This document shows positions 33,092 to 42,343 of a DNA stretch of 64,000 nucleotides, piece after piece (positions within the stretch are counted from its first letter, which is position 1; each line of letters opens with the position of its first letter). The notes below the pieces were generated by a model. It did no database searches. It was not told the DNA's origin and saw only the letters and a list, made by a program, of their open reading frames with translations. Location of the stretch: assembly GCA_900473185.1 (NCBI GenBank), contig UCKU01000014.1, positions 1 to 64,000 on the forward strand, in the 5' to 3' direction. The translations under genes and the position numbers were made by a program. The DNA is from Hyphomicrobiales bacterium (GTDB taxonomy: Bacteria; Pseudomonadota; Alphaproteobacteria; Rhizobiales; Rhizobiaceae).

Positions 33092-34093
33092 ATGCGTAAA
33101 CTATTGTTCGCACTTGCGGCAACGGTCGCTTTCGCCGGTTCGGCTATTGCGGAACCCGTCCGCATCAGCGTCGGGTCCTACAACCTCAACAACCTGCCCT
33201 TTCCAGTCGCAGCTGGCTTGGGTCTCTTCGAGAAGGAAGGTCTTGAGGTCACCGTCGAAAACTTCGCATCGGGCGGTTCCAAGACGCTGCAGGCGCTCGT
33301 TGCCGGCTCCACCGATATTGCCGTCGGCTTCTACGACCACACCATCCAGATGCAGTCGCAGAACAAGGCTGTTGTCGCCTTCGTGCAACTGGCCCGCAAT
33401 TCCGGGCTCGTGCTTGCCGGTGGAAAGAACGCTGCGTTCGATCCTTCCAAACCTGAAACGATCAAGGGCGCGAAAATCGGTATCACAGCGCCGGGCTCGT
33501 CTTCAGACTTCTTCGTTCGCTATTATCTGCAGCGCCACAGCCTATCGGCTGACGACGTCTCGTTGATCGGGGTCGGCTCCGGTTCAGCTGCTGTTGCGGC
33601 GCTCGAGCAAGGGAAGGTTGATCTATTGGTCAACTACGATCCGGCGGCGACCTTTATCGAAGCCAAGGGTGTCGGCAAGATTTTGATCGACGCCCGCAGC
33701 GACCAGGGTGCCACGGAAATCTACGGTGGAATCTACCCGACCTCCGTCCTTTATGCGACGCGGGCCTATATCGATCAGAATCCGGAAACCATCCAGAAAG
33801 TCACAAATGCGACCGTGAAAGCGCTTGCCTGGATGAACACACACAGCGCCGAAGAGATCGTCGAAAAATTGCCGAAGGAATTCATCTCCGGTGACCGGGA
33901 TACCTATGTGAAGGCTGTCGAGAATGCCAAACCGATCTTCTCGGTCGATGGCAAATTCAGCGAGACCGACACCCAGACACCCCTCGCCGTCCTGAAGAGT
34001 TTCAACGAAAAGGTTGCTGCCGCGACCATAGATCTTTTCAAGACCTACACGAACGCATTCGTGGACAAAGTCACCGACAAGACCATCAACTAA
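33092..34093 (+). CDS. ABC transporter substrate-binding protein, NMT1/TauA type
   Basis: 333 residues; signal peptide MRKLLFALAATVAFAGSAIA, then a periplasmic two-lobe binding fold (RISVGSYNLNNLPFPVAAGL, LGLFEKEGLEVTVENFASGG, IGITAPGSSSDFFVRYYLQR). The class imports sulfonates, nitrate, pyrimidine precursors or aromatic acids. GGAGGAATACAC before ATG 33092 is a strong start. The gene lies 47 bases after the PrpF-like gene and 14 before the ATPase gene, so binding protein, ATPase and permease form one operon. The ligand is unknown and probably linked to the PrpF-like enzyme. Confidence 0.9.
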   Translation: MRKLLFALAATVAFAGSAIAEPVRISVGSYNLNNLPFPVAAGLGLFEKEGLEVTVENFASGGSKTLQALVAGSTDIAVGFYDHTIQMQSQNKAVVAFVQLARNSGLVLAGGKNAAFDPSKPETIKGAKIGITAPGSSSDFFVRYYLQRHSLSADDVSLIGVGSGSAAVAALEQGKVDLLVNYDPAATFIEAKGVGKILIDARSDQGATEIYGGIYPTSVLYATRAYIDQNPETIQKVTNATVKALAWMNTHSAEEIVEKLPKEFISGDRDTYVKAVENAKPIFSVDGKFSETDTQTPLAVLKSFNEKVAAATIDLFKTYTNAFVDKVTDKTIN

Positions 34094-34107
34094 CCCAGGA
34101 GGAGGCC

Positions 34108-34938
34108 ATGGCATTGGCTGTCGTAAAACCCATGTCCGTTCCGTCGGGCGAGCTAAACAAAAGGCCAATGGTATCGATTGACGCGGTCACGATGTCATTC
34201 GGCTCCTATGTCGCGGTGCAGGACGTGAACCTGACAGTTGCCGATGGCGAGTTTCTCGCCATCGTGGGACCGACAGGCTGTGGCAAAAGTACCGTTCTCA
34301 ACGCCATTGCCGGTCTTTTGAAGCCTGCCAATGGAACTGTGGTGATCGACGGCGCTCCGGTTAAGGGCGTCCAGAACGATATCGGCTATCTCTTTCAGCA
34401 GGACGCACTGCTGCCCTGGAAGACATCGATCGAGAATGTCGAGCTCGGACTGCTGTTCAAAGGTGTGCCAAGTGCCGAGCGGCGCGAGCGTTCTATGAAC
34501 TGGCTTGCGAAAGTCGGGCTGAAAGGGTTCGAGCATCGCTATCCGCATCAGCTTTCGGGCGGCCAGCGCAAGCGCGTGCAGATGGCGCAGGCCCTAATCT
34601 CCGGCCCCAAAGTCATCCTGATGGACGAGCCCTTTTCGGCCCTCGATATCCACACACGGCACCTCATGCAAAACGAACTCCTGCGTCTGTGGCAGGAAGA
34701 GCGCAGGGCTGTCGTAATGATCACGCATGACCTCGAAGAAGCAATAGCCCTCGGCGACCGGGTCGCAATTCTTGCAGCTGGCCCCCGTTCACGGGTCATC
34801 GAAAGCTTCCCGGTAGAGCTCGAGCGCCCCCGCGACGTCGCGGAGATTAAACTCGATCCACGCTTTATGGATCTGTATCGAAATATCTGGGCTTCCCTGC
34901 GCGGCGAAGTGGAGAAAAGCTATGAACGTCGTGACTGA
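34108..34938 (+). CDS. ABC transporter ATP-binding protein, TauB/SsuB type
   Basis: 276 residues. Walker A GPTGCGKST, Q-loop FQQDALLPWKT, signature LSGGQRKRVQMAQAL, Walker B VILMDEPFSALD and H-loop ITHDLEEA are all intact. It powers the importer whose binding protein is encoded just upstream and whose permease follows with a 17-base overlap. An AGGAGGAGGCC-type ribosome site precedes the start. Confidence 0.94.
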   Translation: MALAVVKPMSVPSGELNKRPMVSIDAVTMSFGSYVAVQDVNLTVADGEFLAIVGPTGCGKSTVLNAIAGLLKPANGTVVIDGAPVKGVQNDIGYLFQQDALLPWKTSIENVELGLLFKGVPSAERRERSMNWLAKVGLKGFEHRYPHQLSGGQRKRVQMAQALISGPKVILMDEPFSALDIHTRHLMQNELLRLWQEERRAVVMITHDLEEAIALGDRVAILAAGPRSRVIESFPVELERPRDVAEIKLDPRFMDLYRNIWASLRGEVEKSYERRD

Positions 34939-35698
34939 ACGCATCATCCAGCTCGGGATGCTGATCTTTATCCTCGGCGGATGGCAGCTTGGCGTGACCG
35001 CCGGCTTTATCGATGTCTTCTTCTTTCCAGCCCCGCTCGACATCTTCAACCAGATGATCCGCTGGATTGTTGACCCCAGCTTCTATCGTCATGTGTCAAT
35101 CACCCTGACGGAGACTGTGCTCGGCTACATCATCGGCACAGGCCTTGGCGTCGCAGCCGGTGTATGGCTCGGCCTCAGCCGCAGTGCGGCACGGATTTTG
35201 GACCCCTTCATCAAGGGCCTGAATGCCATTCCGCGCGTTGTGCTTGCCCCAATTTTCGTGCTTTGGCTTGGTCTCGGCCTATGGTCGAAGATAGCGCTCG
35301 CGGTAACGCTCGTCTTCTTCATCACCTTCTTCAACGCCATGCAGGGCGTTCGCGAGGTCAATCAAGTCGTCCTCGCAAATGCAAGGATCCTCGGGGCCAA
35401 ACGTTCCGATCTGTTGCGGCATGTCTATTTTCCGGCGGCGGCCAGCTGGATCCTGTCCTCCCTTCGCACCTCGGTGGGTTTCGCGGTGGTCGGCGCCATC
35501 ATTGGTGAATATCTCGGCTCCTCTGCAGGGCTCGGTTACCTGATCGCGCAGGCGGAAGGTAACTTCGACGCGGTTGGAGTGTTTGCCGGCATCATCATCC
35601 TGGCCGTGTTCGTGCTCATCATCGACAGAATCCTCGATGTTCTGGAAGGCCGGCTCATCAAGTGGAGACCGAACGCCGCGGAAGAAAGAGCGGCGTAG
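34922..35698 (+). CDS. ABC transporter permease, TauC/SsuC type
   Basis: 258 residues with about six membrane helices and the EAA loop typical of the family (NARILGAKRSDLLRHVYFPA). It starts inside the ATPase gene (17-base overlap), showing translational coupling. Completes the importer with the genes at 33092 and 34108. Confidence 0.93.
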   Translation: MNVVTERIIQLGMLIFILGGWQLGVTAGFIDVFFFPAPLDIFNQMIRWIVDPSFYRHVSITLTETVLGYIIGTGLGVAAGVWLGLSRSAARILDPFIKGLNAIPRVVLAPIFVLWLGLGLWSKIALAVTLVFFITFFNAMQGVREVNQVVLANARILGAKRSDLLRHVYFPAAASWILSSLRTSVGFAVVGAIIGEYLGSSAGLGYLIAQAEGNFDAVGVFAGIIILAVFVLIIDRILDVLEGRLIKWRPNAAEERAA

Positions 35699-36248
35699 TT
35701 CATCGGATCAGTTTCCCTGTGAGTCAGGGTTTGGGGCGCTGTTGTCAGCACCCCATTCTTTTTGGCCTTGTGTTCGAACTGCAACCAGCACCGGCTTGAT
35801 ATGCGGCGCGAGCTTGGGCGGCGTCATCTTCTCGCTCCTCTGGATTGCGTTGATCGCGAGCATCGACTTTGTCCCTGCCGCTTTGGCCATCGGTGCGTCA
35901 TTGCCGCCGTTGTTGGTGCCCTGTCGGTGCTGGTTTTCCGGCACGCACCAAAAGCCTGGGACAGGGCCCGGACCTCTTCGGGGGCACCCTCCTCCGGCCG
36001 CTGGCGATCCAGGGTGGATCAAGCGGGCGTCGGTCATTGTTCAGCGACCGAAAATTCTGACGTTGGCCGTCGGCACGATGCTTGGGCTTTTTGCCCAGGT
36101 CGGGCTGCTTGCGCATCCGTTCTTGGCTGGTCTGGGACATGCTGCTTACTTTCGTGCGCACGCGCAGGGTGCCTCTCACAGCAAGTTTGGCTCTGTTATT
36201 GCGGTTGCAAGCAAGTTGCTCTCTTTGCGGAGTGACGTCGGTGCCATT
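35699..36248 (+). other. gap, possibly a degraded membrane-protein gene
   Basis: About 550 bases. Plus-strand frames contain hydrophobic stretches that look like membrane helices in different frames (GGVIFSLLWIALIASIDF, then LAVGTMLGLFAQVGLLAHPF), suggesting a decayed transporter gene, perhaps MFS type. No start or intact frame is seen and the identity is uncertain. Confidence 0.3.
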
Positions 36249-36284
36249 ATGATCGGTAAGTTTCAAGGGGTAGGCAGGGTTCGC

Positions 36285-37235
36285 ATGCAGCGGTTTCAAT
36301 TGGGGTCCATCGACCTCAATCTTCTAAAAGTCATCTATGCCTTGGTCGTGAAGGGTAATATGACAACTGCTGGCCAGTATATCGGTCTTTCCCAGCCTGC
36401 GATGAGCCATGCGCTGAAACGCGTGCGCGCCATAACCGGTGACGACCTGTTCAAGAAGACCTCGGGTGGCTTCGTGATGACCCGTTATTGCACGGAGATA
36501 TTCCCAGCGGTAAGGCGGATTATCGAGGATACGGAGTCGGTCATGCTGTCGAAGCAAAGCTTCGAGCCTGCGACGTCCCACCGGGCATTTAGAGTTGGAA
36601 TGAACGACTATTTCTCTGTTGTTCTGATGCCCCGGCTCGTGGAACGTGTCCGCTCCCAAGCCGAACATTGCGTTTTGGAAGTAATCCACATGCCGCGCAC
36701 GGGTGTTACCCACAACAAGAACTTTCTTCCGGTAGTGCAGGAACATCTCGATGAGGGAACCATCGACGTGGCCGTTATGACCGCTGACAATTTTCCCGCC
36801 CGATATCGCTGCGCCTCCCTCTTCACCGAAAGACGGGTCTGCATCATGTCGGCCAATAATCCGGCAGCGAAAGACCCGCTGACGCTCGATGCTTTGCTGT
36901 CGCTTGGCCATGTTAAGGTTACGTCTGCCCCGAGCCGTCGCGGGTGGATCGATGAGCGGCTGGACGCGATGGGACTGGAGCGTCGAGTGGTAGCGGTCGT
37001 CCCGCATTTTTCCGCAGCCGTTGCAATTGTTTCCCGCAGCGATCTCGTCGCCATGATGCCGGAAAGCGTCGCTAAGCTATTCGAGCGATCACACGAACTG
37101 CTACTGCTGGAATCGCCTTTCGCGGAAGAAAAGCAATCCACCAGCATGATCTGGCTTGCCGAAAAAGAACGCGATCCGGCAAGCCTTTGGCTGCGTGAGC
37201 AAATCTCCGCGTGTTTTGCTGAAGACCTGCGTTGA
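36285..37235 (+). CDS. LysR-family transcriptional regulator (NodD-like HTH subgroup)
   Basis: 316 residues from ATG 36285 (ATG 36249 in frame is the alternative; neither has a strong ribosome site). The HTH IDLNLLKVIYALVVKGNMTT, LSQPAMSHALKRVR and GDDLFKKTSGGFVMT is of the subgroup that also holds NodD and SyrM. A substrate-binding domain follows (FRVGMNDYFSVVLMPRLVER). Target genes are unclear: it runs towards the convergent hydrolase gene of the peptide operon and follows a decayed region. Nothing shows it to be a nodulation regulator; it only shares the subgroup. Confidence 0.88.
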   Translation: MQRFQLGSIDLNLLKVIYALVVKGNMTTAGQYIGLSQPAMSHALKRVRAITGDDLFKKTSGGFVMTRYCTEIFPAVRRIIEDTESVMLSKQSFEPATSHRAFRVGMNDYFSVVLMPRLVERVRSQAEHCVLEVIHMPRTGVTHNKNFLPVVQEHLDEGTIDVAVMTADNFPARYRCASLFTERRVCIMSANNPAAKDPLTLDALLSLGHVKVTSAPSRRGWIDERLDAMGLERRVVAVVPHFSAAVAIVSRSDLVAMMPESVAKLFERSHELLLLESPFAEEKQSTSMIWLAEKERDPASLWLREQISACFAEDLR

Positions 37236-37244
37236 CGGATTACG

Positions 37245-38324
37245 TTAATTGGTGCTCAAGTTCGCCGCGAGAAACTGGTCGGCAACACTTAAGAACTTCT
37301 CCATGGTAACCGCTGGCAGTTCTTCCTTGAAGCTTCCCTCGTTACGGGCAATCGCCAGATCGTCTGGAATAGCGCGCCGGTTTACAAACACCATATCCAG
37401 CGCAGGCATGCACAGGATGAACTGTCCGAAATGGCCCGCTGCGACGAAGGCACCTTCCCATTCAGGCCTATCCTTGGTCACGACTGGGATCCACCAAAGA
37501 TAGCTATAGCCGGCGATCCTGGATTTTTCGCTCTCATTCATCTTGTCAGCCGGGACATGAATTCGCGTGCTTTCCGCGACCCACTCGGCCGGTACGATTT
37601 GCTGGTCGCGCCAACTACCGCTCCGCACCATCGTCAGGCCCAGCCGTGCCATGTCCCGGCCGGACAGGAAAAAGTGGTAGGCGAGATAGCGGGAGGCTCC
37701 CTCATATCCCATCATGCGCTGGCGTGAGGGGTCAAAATCCTGCATGCCCATCGGACCCGCGAAATCCTCCTCGAAAGCCTTGAAGACGCTGCGACCGGTC
37801 AGTTGTTCGAAGGCCGCGCCGAGAACGTTGAAATCCCAGTTGTTGTAGTGGAAATAGTCGCCTGGCTTTTTCGAGCCACGCGCCGGGATGTTCTTCGTGT
37901 TGCTGCCGGGGCTGCCCGGCTGGTGATAGACACCCGAACTGCTGATCAGCAGATGACGTAGCGTCGCTGTCTTCTCGATGGGAAGAAGACCATGGTCTTC
38001 GTCGATGTGCAAATCCGCCATGGTCAGATCGAGATTGATCTTTCCTTCCGCAACCGCTTTGCCGAAGAGCATCGAAAGAATGCTTTTTCTGGTCGACGCG
38101 AGATAGCTGACTTCCGATACATCGCCGTAGGTATAAAGCGCCTTGCCCCCAACGACTGCCATGAAAGATGTGGTAGGCAAGGCGTCGAGCATGGCGTCGA
38201 CCTTCTCTCGAATTTCGGCAGAAAGACCGTGTTCTTCAGGAGACCGGACGACCGCCCACTCCCGGGCTGGAAACTCCTGGCTGACGGGTTGAGGCTGGTG
38301 TTCCAGAGGCGCTGAAACAGACAT
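37245..38324 (-). CDS. serine hydrolase, beta-lactamase/penicillin-binding-protein fold
   Basis: 359 residues. Class C-type beta-lactamase fold with the SxxK motif STRKS (Ser77, Lys80), a YxN-like FHYNNWDFN motif and a late FVAAGHFGQFILC block at the KTG position. It has no signal peptide, so it acts in the cytoplasm and is more likely an esterase or peptidase (D-aminopeptidase-like) than a resistance enzyme. It lies 42 bases after the last transporter gene on the same strand, so it probably hydrolyses the imported compound. AAAGGA precedes ATG 38324. Confidence 0.85.
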   Translation of the reverse strand: MSVSAPLEHQPQPVSQEFPAREWAVVRSPEEHGLSAEIREKVDAMLDALPTTSFMAVVGGKALYTYGDVSEVSYLASTRKSILSMLFGKAVAEGKINLDLTMADLHIDEDHGLLPIEKTATLRHLLISSSGVYHQPGSPGSNTKNIPARGSKKPGDYFHYNNWDFNVLGAAFEQLTGRSVFKAFEEDFAGPMGMQDFDPSRQRMMGYEGASRYLAYHFFLSGRDMARLGLTMVRSGSWRDQQIVPAEWVAESTRIHVPADKMNESEKSRIAGYSYLWWIPVVTKDRPEWEGAFVAAGHFGQFILCMPALDMVFVNRRAIPDDLAIARNEGSFKEELPAVTMEKFLSVADQFLAANLSTN

Positions 38325-38366
38325 GTTGAATCCTTTTAACGTTCAGGTTTGTCGATTGTGGGAGGT

Positions 38367-39356
38367 TCAATCGTTGAGATGGCAGGCACTCTTGTGCCCT
38401 GAGCCGATGGTCCGAAGTTCCGGTCTTTCAACACGGCAACGCTCCATCGCAAACGGACAGCGAGGATGGAAATGACATCCCGGCGGAGGTGAAAGCGGGC
38501 TCGGGATCTCGCCTTCTATGGCCGAAAAGCGCCGTTGAACGGGATCGAGGCTTGGTCGCTCCTGAAGAAGCGCGCGCGTATAGGGATGGTTTGGGTGCGA
38601 AAACAGTTCGCCGACCGGCGCCTCTTCCACAACGCGTCCGAGATACATCACCACGACGCGGTCGGATATGTGCTCGACAACGGAGAGATCGTGACTGATG
38701 AAAAGATAGGTGAGATCAAGCTGCTCTCTCAGGTCGAGGAACAAATTGAGGATCTGCGCCTGTATCGAGACATCGAGCGCGGCAACGGATTCGTCGCAGA
38801 TCAACATATCAGGCTGTACGGCAAGAGCACGCGCAATGCCGATGCGCTGGCGCTGCCCCCCACTGAGCTGATGCGGGAAACGGCTGGCCATGGATGGATC
38901 AAGCCCTGACCGCTCCATCTGCTGGCTGACATAATCATCGAGCTCGCGCGGGCTCGTCATTTTGTGGTGTAGCGGCGCTGCCCCGATGATCTCGCGCACG
39001 CGCTGCCGCGGATTGAGCGATGACGAAGGGTCCTGAAAGATCATCTGAACCTTCAGTCGCGCGTCTTCTGCCTCTTTACCATCCATCTCCGTCAGCTGCT
39101 TGCCTCTAAACAGGACAGAGCCCTCGGAGGCCTGCAACAGCCCGGCAACAACGCGACCGAGCGTTGATTTTCCGCAGCCGGATTCACCGACGATGCCGAC
39201 GACTTCGCGTTCTGCGACGGTGAGACTGACGTCATCCAGCGCCTGGACGACCGGATTTGGAGCTTTCAGGCCCATCAACTCCGCGCCACGCTCCACGACC
39301 CCCGATTTGCGGCTGAAGCGCTTGCTCACGTTGTGCACGTCCAATCGATTGCTCAC
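38367..39356 (-). CDS. peptide/nickel-type ABC transporter ATP-binding protein (OppF/DppF type)
   Basis: 329 residues. Walker A GESGCGKST, signature LSGGQRQRIGIARAL, Walker B MLICDESVAALD and the C-terminal oligopeptide-transporter extension with the Cys-containing FHPRCPFAMERC motif that binds an iron-sulfur cluster in this family. It starts with GTG, overlapping the end of the partner ATPase by four bases. Works as a heterodimer with the product of 39353-40318. Confidence 0.94.
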   Translation of the reverse strand: MSNRLDVHNVSKRFSRKSGVVERGAELMGLKAPNPVVQALDDVSLTVAEREVVGIVGESGCGKSTLGRVVAGLLQASEGSVLFRGKQLTEMDGKEAEDARLKVQMIFQDPSSSLNPRQRVREIIGAAPLHHKMTSPRELDDYVSQQMERSGLDPSMASRFPHQLSGGQRQRIGIARALAVQPDMLICDESVAALDVSIQAQILNLFLDLREQLDLTYLFISHDLSVVEHISDRVVVMYLGRVVEEAPVGELFSHPNHPYTRALLQERPSLDPVQRRFSAIEGEIPSPLSPPPGCHFHPRCPFAMERCRVERPELRTIGSGHKSACHLND

Positions 39357-40318
39357 GATGACGCTCCTTCCATGACGGGGTGAAAACAGCGAAGAAGGCG
39401 CCCTTCCACCGGCTCAAGCGCCGGAGCGGTTAGACAGATTTCAGTGGCTGACGAGCACCGAGGGCGAAACGCACAACCCTTGGGCATATTGGTCACAGAA
39501 GGGGTGGTTCCGGATATCTGCCTCAGCCGTGCGCCGCGCTGGTTATGGGCCGGCAAGCTTGCCATCAGGCCGTTGGTGTAGGGATGCAAAGGCCGTCTCA
39601 GCAGATCGGCCGTCGAGCCTTGCTCGACAACGCGCCCCGCATACATGACAGACAGTTTCTCGGCCAAACCGGCAACGACGGAAAGATCGTGGGTGACCCA
39701 TATCAGGGCGGTACCTTTCTCTCGGGCAAGCTTCTGTACAATCGAGAGGATCTGCGCCTGGATCGTCACGTCGAGCGCGGTCGTCGGTTCATCTGCAATG
39801 ATCAGGTCTGGCGACATGAGAAGCGCAATGGCGATTGCCACTCGCTGCCGCATGCCCCCGGAGAACTGATGCGGATAAGCGCTGAGACGCTCCTCCGGGC
39901 TTGGAATGCCAACCAGGCCCAGCGCGTCTCTTGCGCATTCCCGCGCAACCTGTTTGCTGACGGTTTCGTGGGCTTGCACGACCTCCATCATCTGCGTATC
40001 GACGCGAAGCACGGGATTGAGCGTCGACATCGGATCCTGGAAGATCATTGCAATCCGGTTGCCGCGGATGGATTGCAGCTCTTTCTGGGAGGCGCTTCGC
40101 AAGTCCCGCCCTTTGAACAGGATTTGGCCGCTGGTGATCTGCACGGGCTTGTCGAGCAGGCCCATAATGGAGAGCCCTGTCACGGATTTGCCCGATCCGG
40201 ATTCCCCAACGAGCCCCATGACTTCGCCCGAAGCAAGGCTCAGATTGATGTCATCGATAAGGGTGACGTTGCCCTGCTCGGTTACGACCTCGGTTTTCAA
40301 ACCTTTGATTTCAAGCAT
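39353..40318 (-). CDS. peptide/nickel-type ABC transporter ATP-binding protein (OppD/DppD type)
   Basis: 321 residues. Walker A GESGSGKSV (Val where Thr is usual, common in this group), signature FSGGMRQRVAIAIAL, Walker B LIIADEPTTALD and the C-terminal FRPRCSSATEIC oligopeptide extension. Lies three bases after the permease gene at 40322 and overlaps the next ATPase gene. Confidence 0.94.
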   Translation of the reverse strand: MLEIKGLKTEVVTEQGNVTLIDDINLSLASGEVMGLVGESGSGKSVTGLSIMGLLDKPVQITSGQILFKGRDLRSASQKELQSIRGNRIAMIFQDPMSTLNPVLRVDTQMMEVVQAHETVSKQVARECARDALGLVGIPSPEERLSAYPHQFSGGMRQRVAIAIALLMSPDLIIADEPTTALDVTIQAQILSIVQKLAREKGTALIWVTHDLSVVAGLAEKLSVMYAGRVVEQGSTADLLRRPLHPYTNGLMASLPAHNQRGARLRQISGTTPSVTNMPKGCAFRPRCSSATEICLTAPALEPVEGRLLRCFHPVMEGASS

Positions 40319-40321
40319 GGC

Positions 40322-41209
40322 TCATCTCCGTGCAGCCTTCGGATCCAGCAACTGGCGCAGACGATCTCCAACGAGATTTATGGCAAAGATCGTGACCAGA
40401 AGTGCGATGCCCGGGAAAAGCGCAATCCAGTAGGTTCCTGACAGCATGAACTCGTAGCCGCTGGAAATCAGAAGCCCGAGCGAGGGTTCTGTCACCGGAA
40501 CACCGAGACCCAGAAAGCTGAGCGTTGCCTCAAGCGTGATGGCGCGTGCCACCTGCATGGTCAGTAGCACGACGAGGGGTGACAGACAGTTGGGCAGCAA
40601 TTGGCGAAACAGGATGTTGCGGTGCGGCAACCTCAGGGAGCGCGCCGCCTCGACATATTCCCGGCGCAGCTCAGTCAAGGCAGCGCCGCGTGCCGTGCGG
40701 GCATAGGTCGCCCATTCCACCAGAACGATTGCGAAGACAACATTGCCGACGCTTTTGCCCAGAAGTGCAAGGATCAACAGCGCCGACAGTATCGTCGGAA
40801 AGGAAAGCTGAAGGTCCACCAGCCGCATCATCGCGGTTTCAAGCCGTCCGCTGACATAGGCGGCCGTCAGTCCGAACGCGGTCCCGATGATGAAGGCGAG
40901 CGCCGCGGAGCCAAGTCCCACGATCAGGCTTATCCGCAAACCATAGAGAATGGCCGACAGCATGTCCCGACCCTGGTCGTCGGACCCGAACAGGAACATG
41001 AAGCCTGCCGACGATTCTGTGCCGGGAGCCATACGCCCATCCATGATGTCCAATTGCATCAGGTCATAAGGATTCTGTGGGGACAGATATGGCGCAAAGA
41101 CGGCCATGAGAACGATCAGGACAATCAATATCAGTCCCAGCGCTGCCAAAGGCGCGCGCGCGAACTGCCTCATGAATTGCAGGCCTGTCCGAAATTTCGA
41201 GGAGTTCAT
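40322..41209 (-). CDS. peptide/nickel-type ABC transporter permease (DppC type)
   Basis: 295 residues from ATG 41209. N-terminal OppC-type segment (FARAPLAALGLILIVLIVLM), a periplasmic loop with FGSDDQGRDMLSAILYGLR and about five further helices with the EAA-like EYVEAARSLRLPHRNILFRQ. Longer in-frame starts upstream encode a Ser/Arg-rich extension within the DppB gene and are rejected. Confidence 0.93.
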   Translation of the reverse strand: MNSSKFRTGLQFMRQFARAPLAALGLILIVLIVLMAVFAPYLSPQNPYDLMQLDIMDGRMAPGTESSAGFMFLFGSDDQGRDMLSAILYGLRISLIVGLGSAALAFIIGTAFGLTAAYVSGRLETAMMRLVDLQLSFPTILSALLILALLGKSVGNVVFAIVLVEWATYARTARGAALTELRREYVEAARSLRLPHRNILFRQLLPNCLSPLVVLLTMQVARAITLEATLSFLGLGVPVTEPSLGLLISSGYEFMLSGTYWIALFPGIALLVTIFAINLVGDRLRQLLDPKAARR

Positions 41210-41222
41210 AACCGCTTGCACA

Positions 41223-42194
41223 TCACTCTCCCTGAAGCCGGATGCGTGGATCGAGCAGCCTGTAGGTAACATCCACGACGAGGTTGATGATGACGAACAT
41301 GATAACCACGAGCATGAGGTAGGCGACGATGACGGGGCGATCGAGCGCGGCAATGCTGTCGATGATGATCTTGCCGACGCCCGGCCAGGCAAAGATGGTT
41401 TCGGTCACGACCGAAAACGCGATCGTCTGACCGATATCCAGACCCACTACGGTGACGACCGGGATCATCACGTTTTTAAGGACATGGACGCTGAGGATAC
41501 GCCTCGGCGACAGGCCTTTTGCTCTGGCAAATCGCACATATTCGCTCGACATCGCCTCCCGCACGCCCGCTTCGGTTAGACGCGTCACCATCGATATATT
41601 AAAAAGCGAGAGGCTGACGGCTGGCAACAACATGTGCCGCAGGCCATCCAGGGTCACGAAGGACCAGGGTATCCCGAAGACGATTTCGGTCGCCCCGCGC
41701 CCCGAGCTTGGAAGCCAGCCGAGTTGGACGCTGAAGATCATAATGAGCAGGATCGCGATCCAGAATATCGGCAGGCTGAAGCCGAAGATCGAGCCGATCA
41801 TGATAACGCCCGCGAAGGGGCTGTCAGGCTTCCAGCCCGCCGCAAGTCCAAGCGGCACGCCGACGATCAGCGACAGCAGGACAGCGGCGAAGGCGAGTTC
41901 AAGCGTTGCGGGCAAGCGAGACAGGATCAACTCGACCGCTGGCTCCTTATAGACATAGCTGACCCCGAGGTTGCCTTGGAGGAGGCCTTTCAGAAACAGG
42001 AAAAACTGCTCGTAAAGAGGCCGGTCGAGACCGAGATCCGCAATCAATCTCAGGCGATCGTCGTGGGTCGCCTCTGGCGGAAGCAAGGTTTCTATCGGGC
42101 TTCCGATCAGGTGAAGACCGACGAATACAATCAGGGCCATTGCCAGAGCGACCAGCATCGCTTGCAACAGGCGCTGGATAATCCACAGGGTCAT
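41223..42194 (-). CDS. peptide/nickel-type ABC transporter permease (DppB type)
   Basis: 323 residues with six membrane helices: typical start LWIIQRLLQAMLVALAMALI, EATHDDRLRLIADLGLDRPL in the periplasmic loop, and the EAA loop YVRFARAKGLSPRRILSVHV. It forms the membrane channel with the DppC-type protein, 13 bases downstream. First gene after the binding-protein gene, from which it is separated by about 150 bases. Confidence 0.93.
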   Translation of the reverse strand: MTLWIIQRLLQAMLVALAMALIVFVGLHLIGSPIETLLPPEATHDDRLRLIADLGLDRPLYEQFFLFLKGLLQGNLGVSYVYKEPAVELILSRLPATLELAFAAVLLSLIVGVPLGLAAGWKPDSPFAGVIMIGSIFGFSLPIFWIAILLIMIFSVQLGWLPSSGRGATEIVFGIPWSFVTLDGLRHMLLPAVSLSLFNISMVTRLTEAGVREAMSSEYVRFARAKGLSPRRILSVHVLKNVMIPVVTVVGLDIGQTIAFSVVTETIFAWPGVGKIIIDSIAALDRPVIVAYLMLVVIMFVIINLVVDVTYRLLDPRIRLQGE

Positions 42195-42343
42195 GATACC
42201 CTCTTGTTATTGGTAAGATACCGACCACGCCTTTGGGGATGGTCTGGCGGGCGCACTATAGCCGGCATTTGCTCAGACGACTTCGCCATCGATCGGCGGA
42301 AAAGAAGGCTGGTGCCTTGGCGCCGGCCTCTCAGCTCCGCGCT

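Noticed and set aside
36285..37235. nodD nodulation regulator
   Set aside because: The HTH belongs to the same LysR subgroup, but there are no nod genes or nod boxes nearby and the similarity is only at subgroup level.
37245..38324. Beta-lactam resistance gene
   Set aside because: It has the fold and SxxK motif but no signal peptide and sits in a peptide-importer operon; a catabolic hydrolase is more likely.
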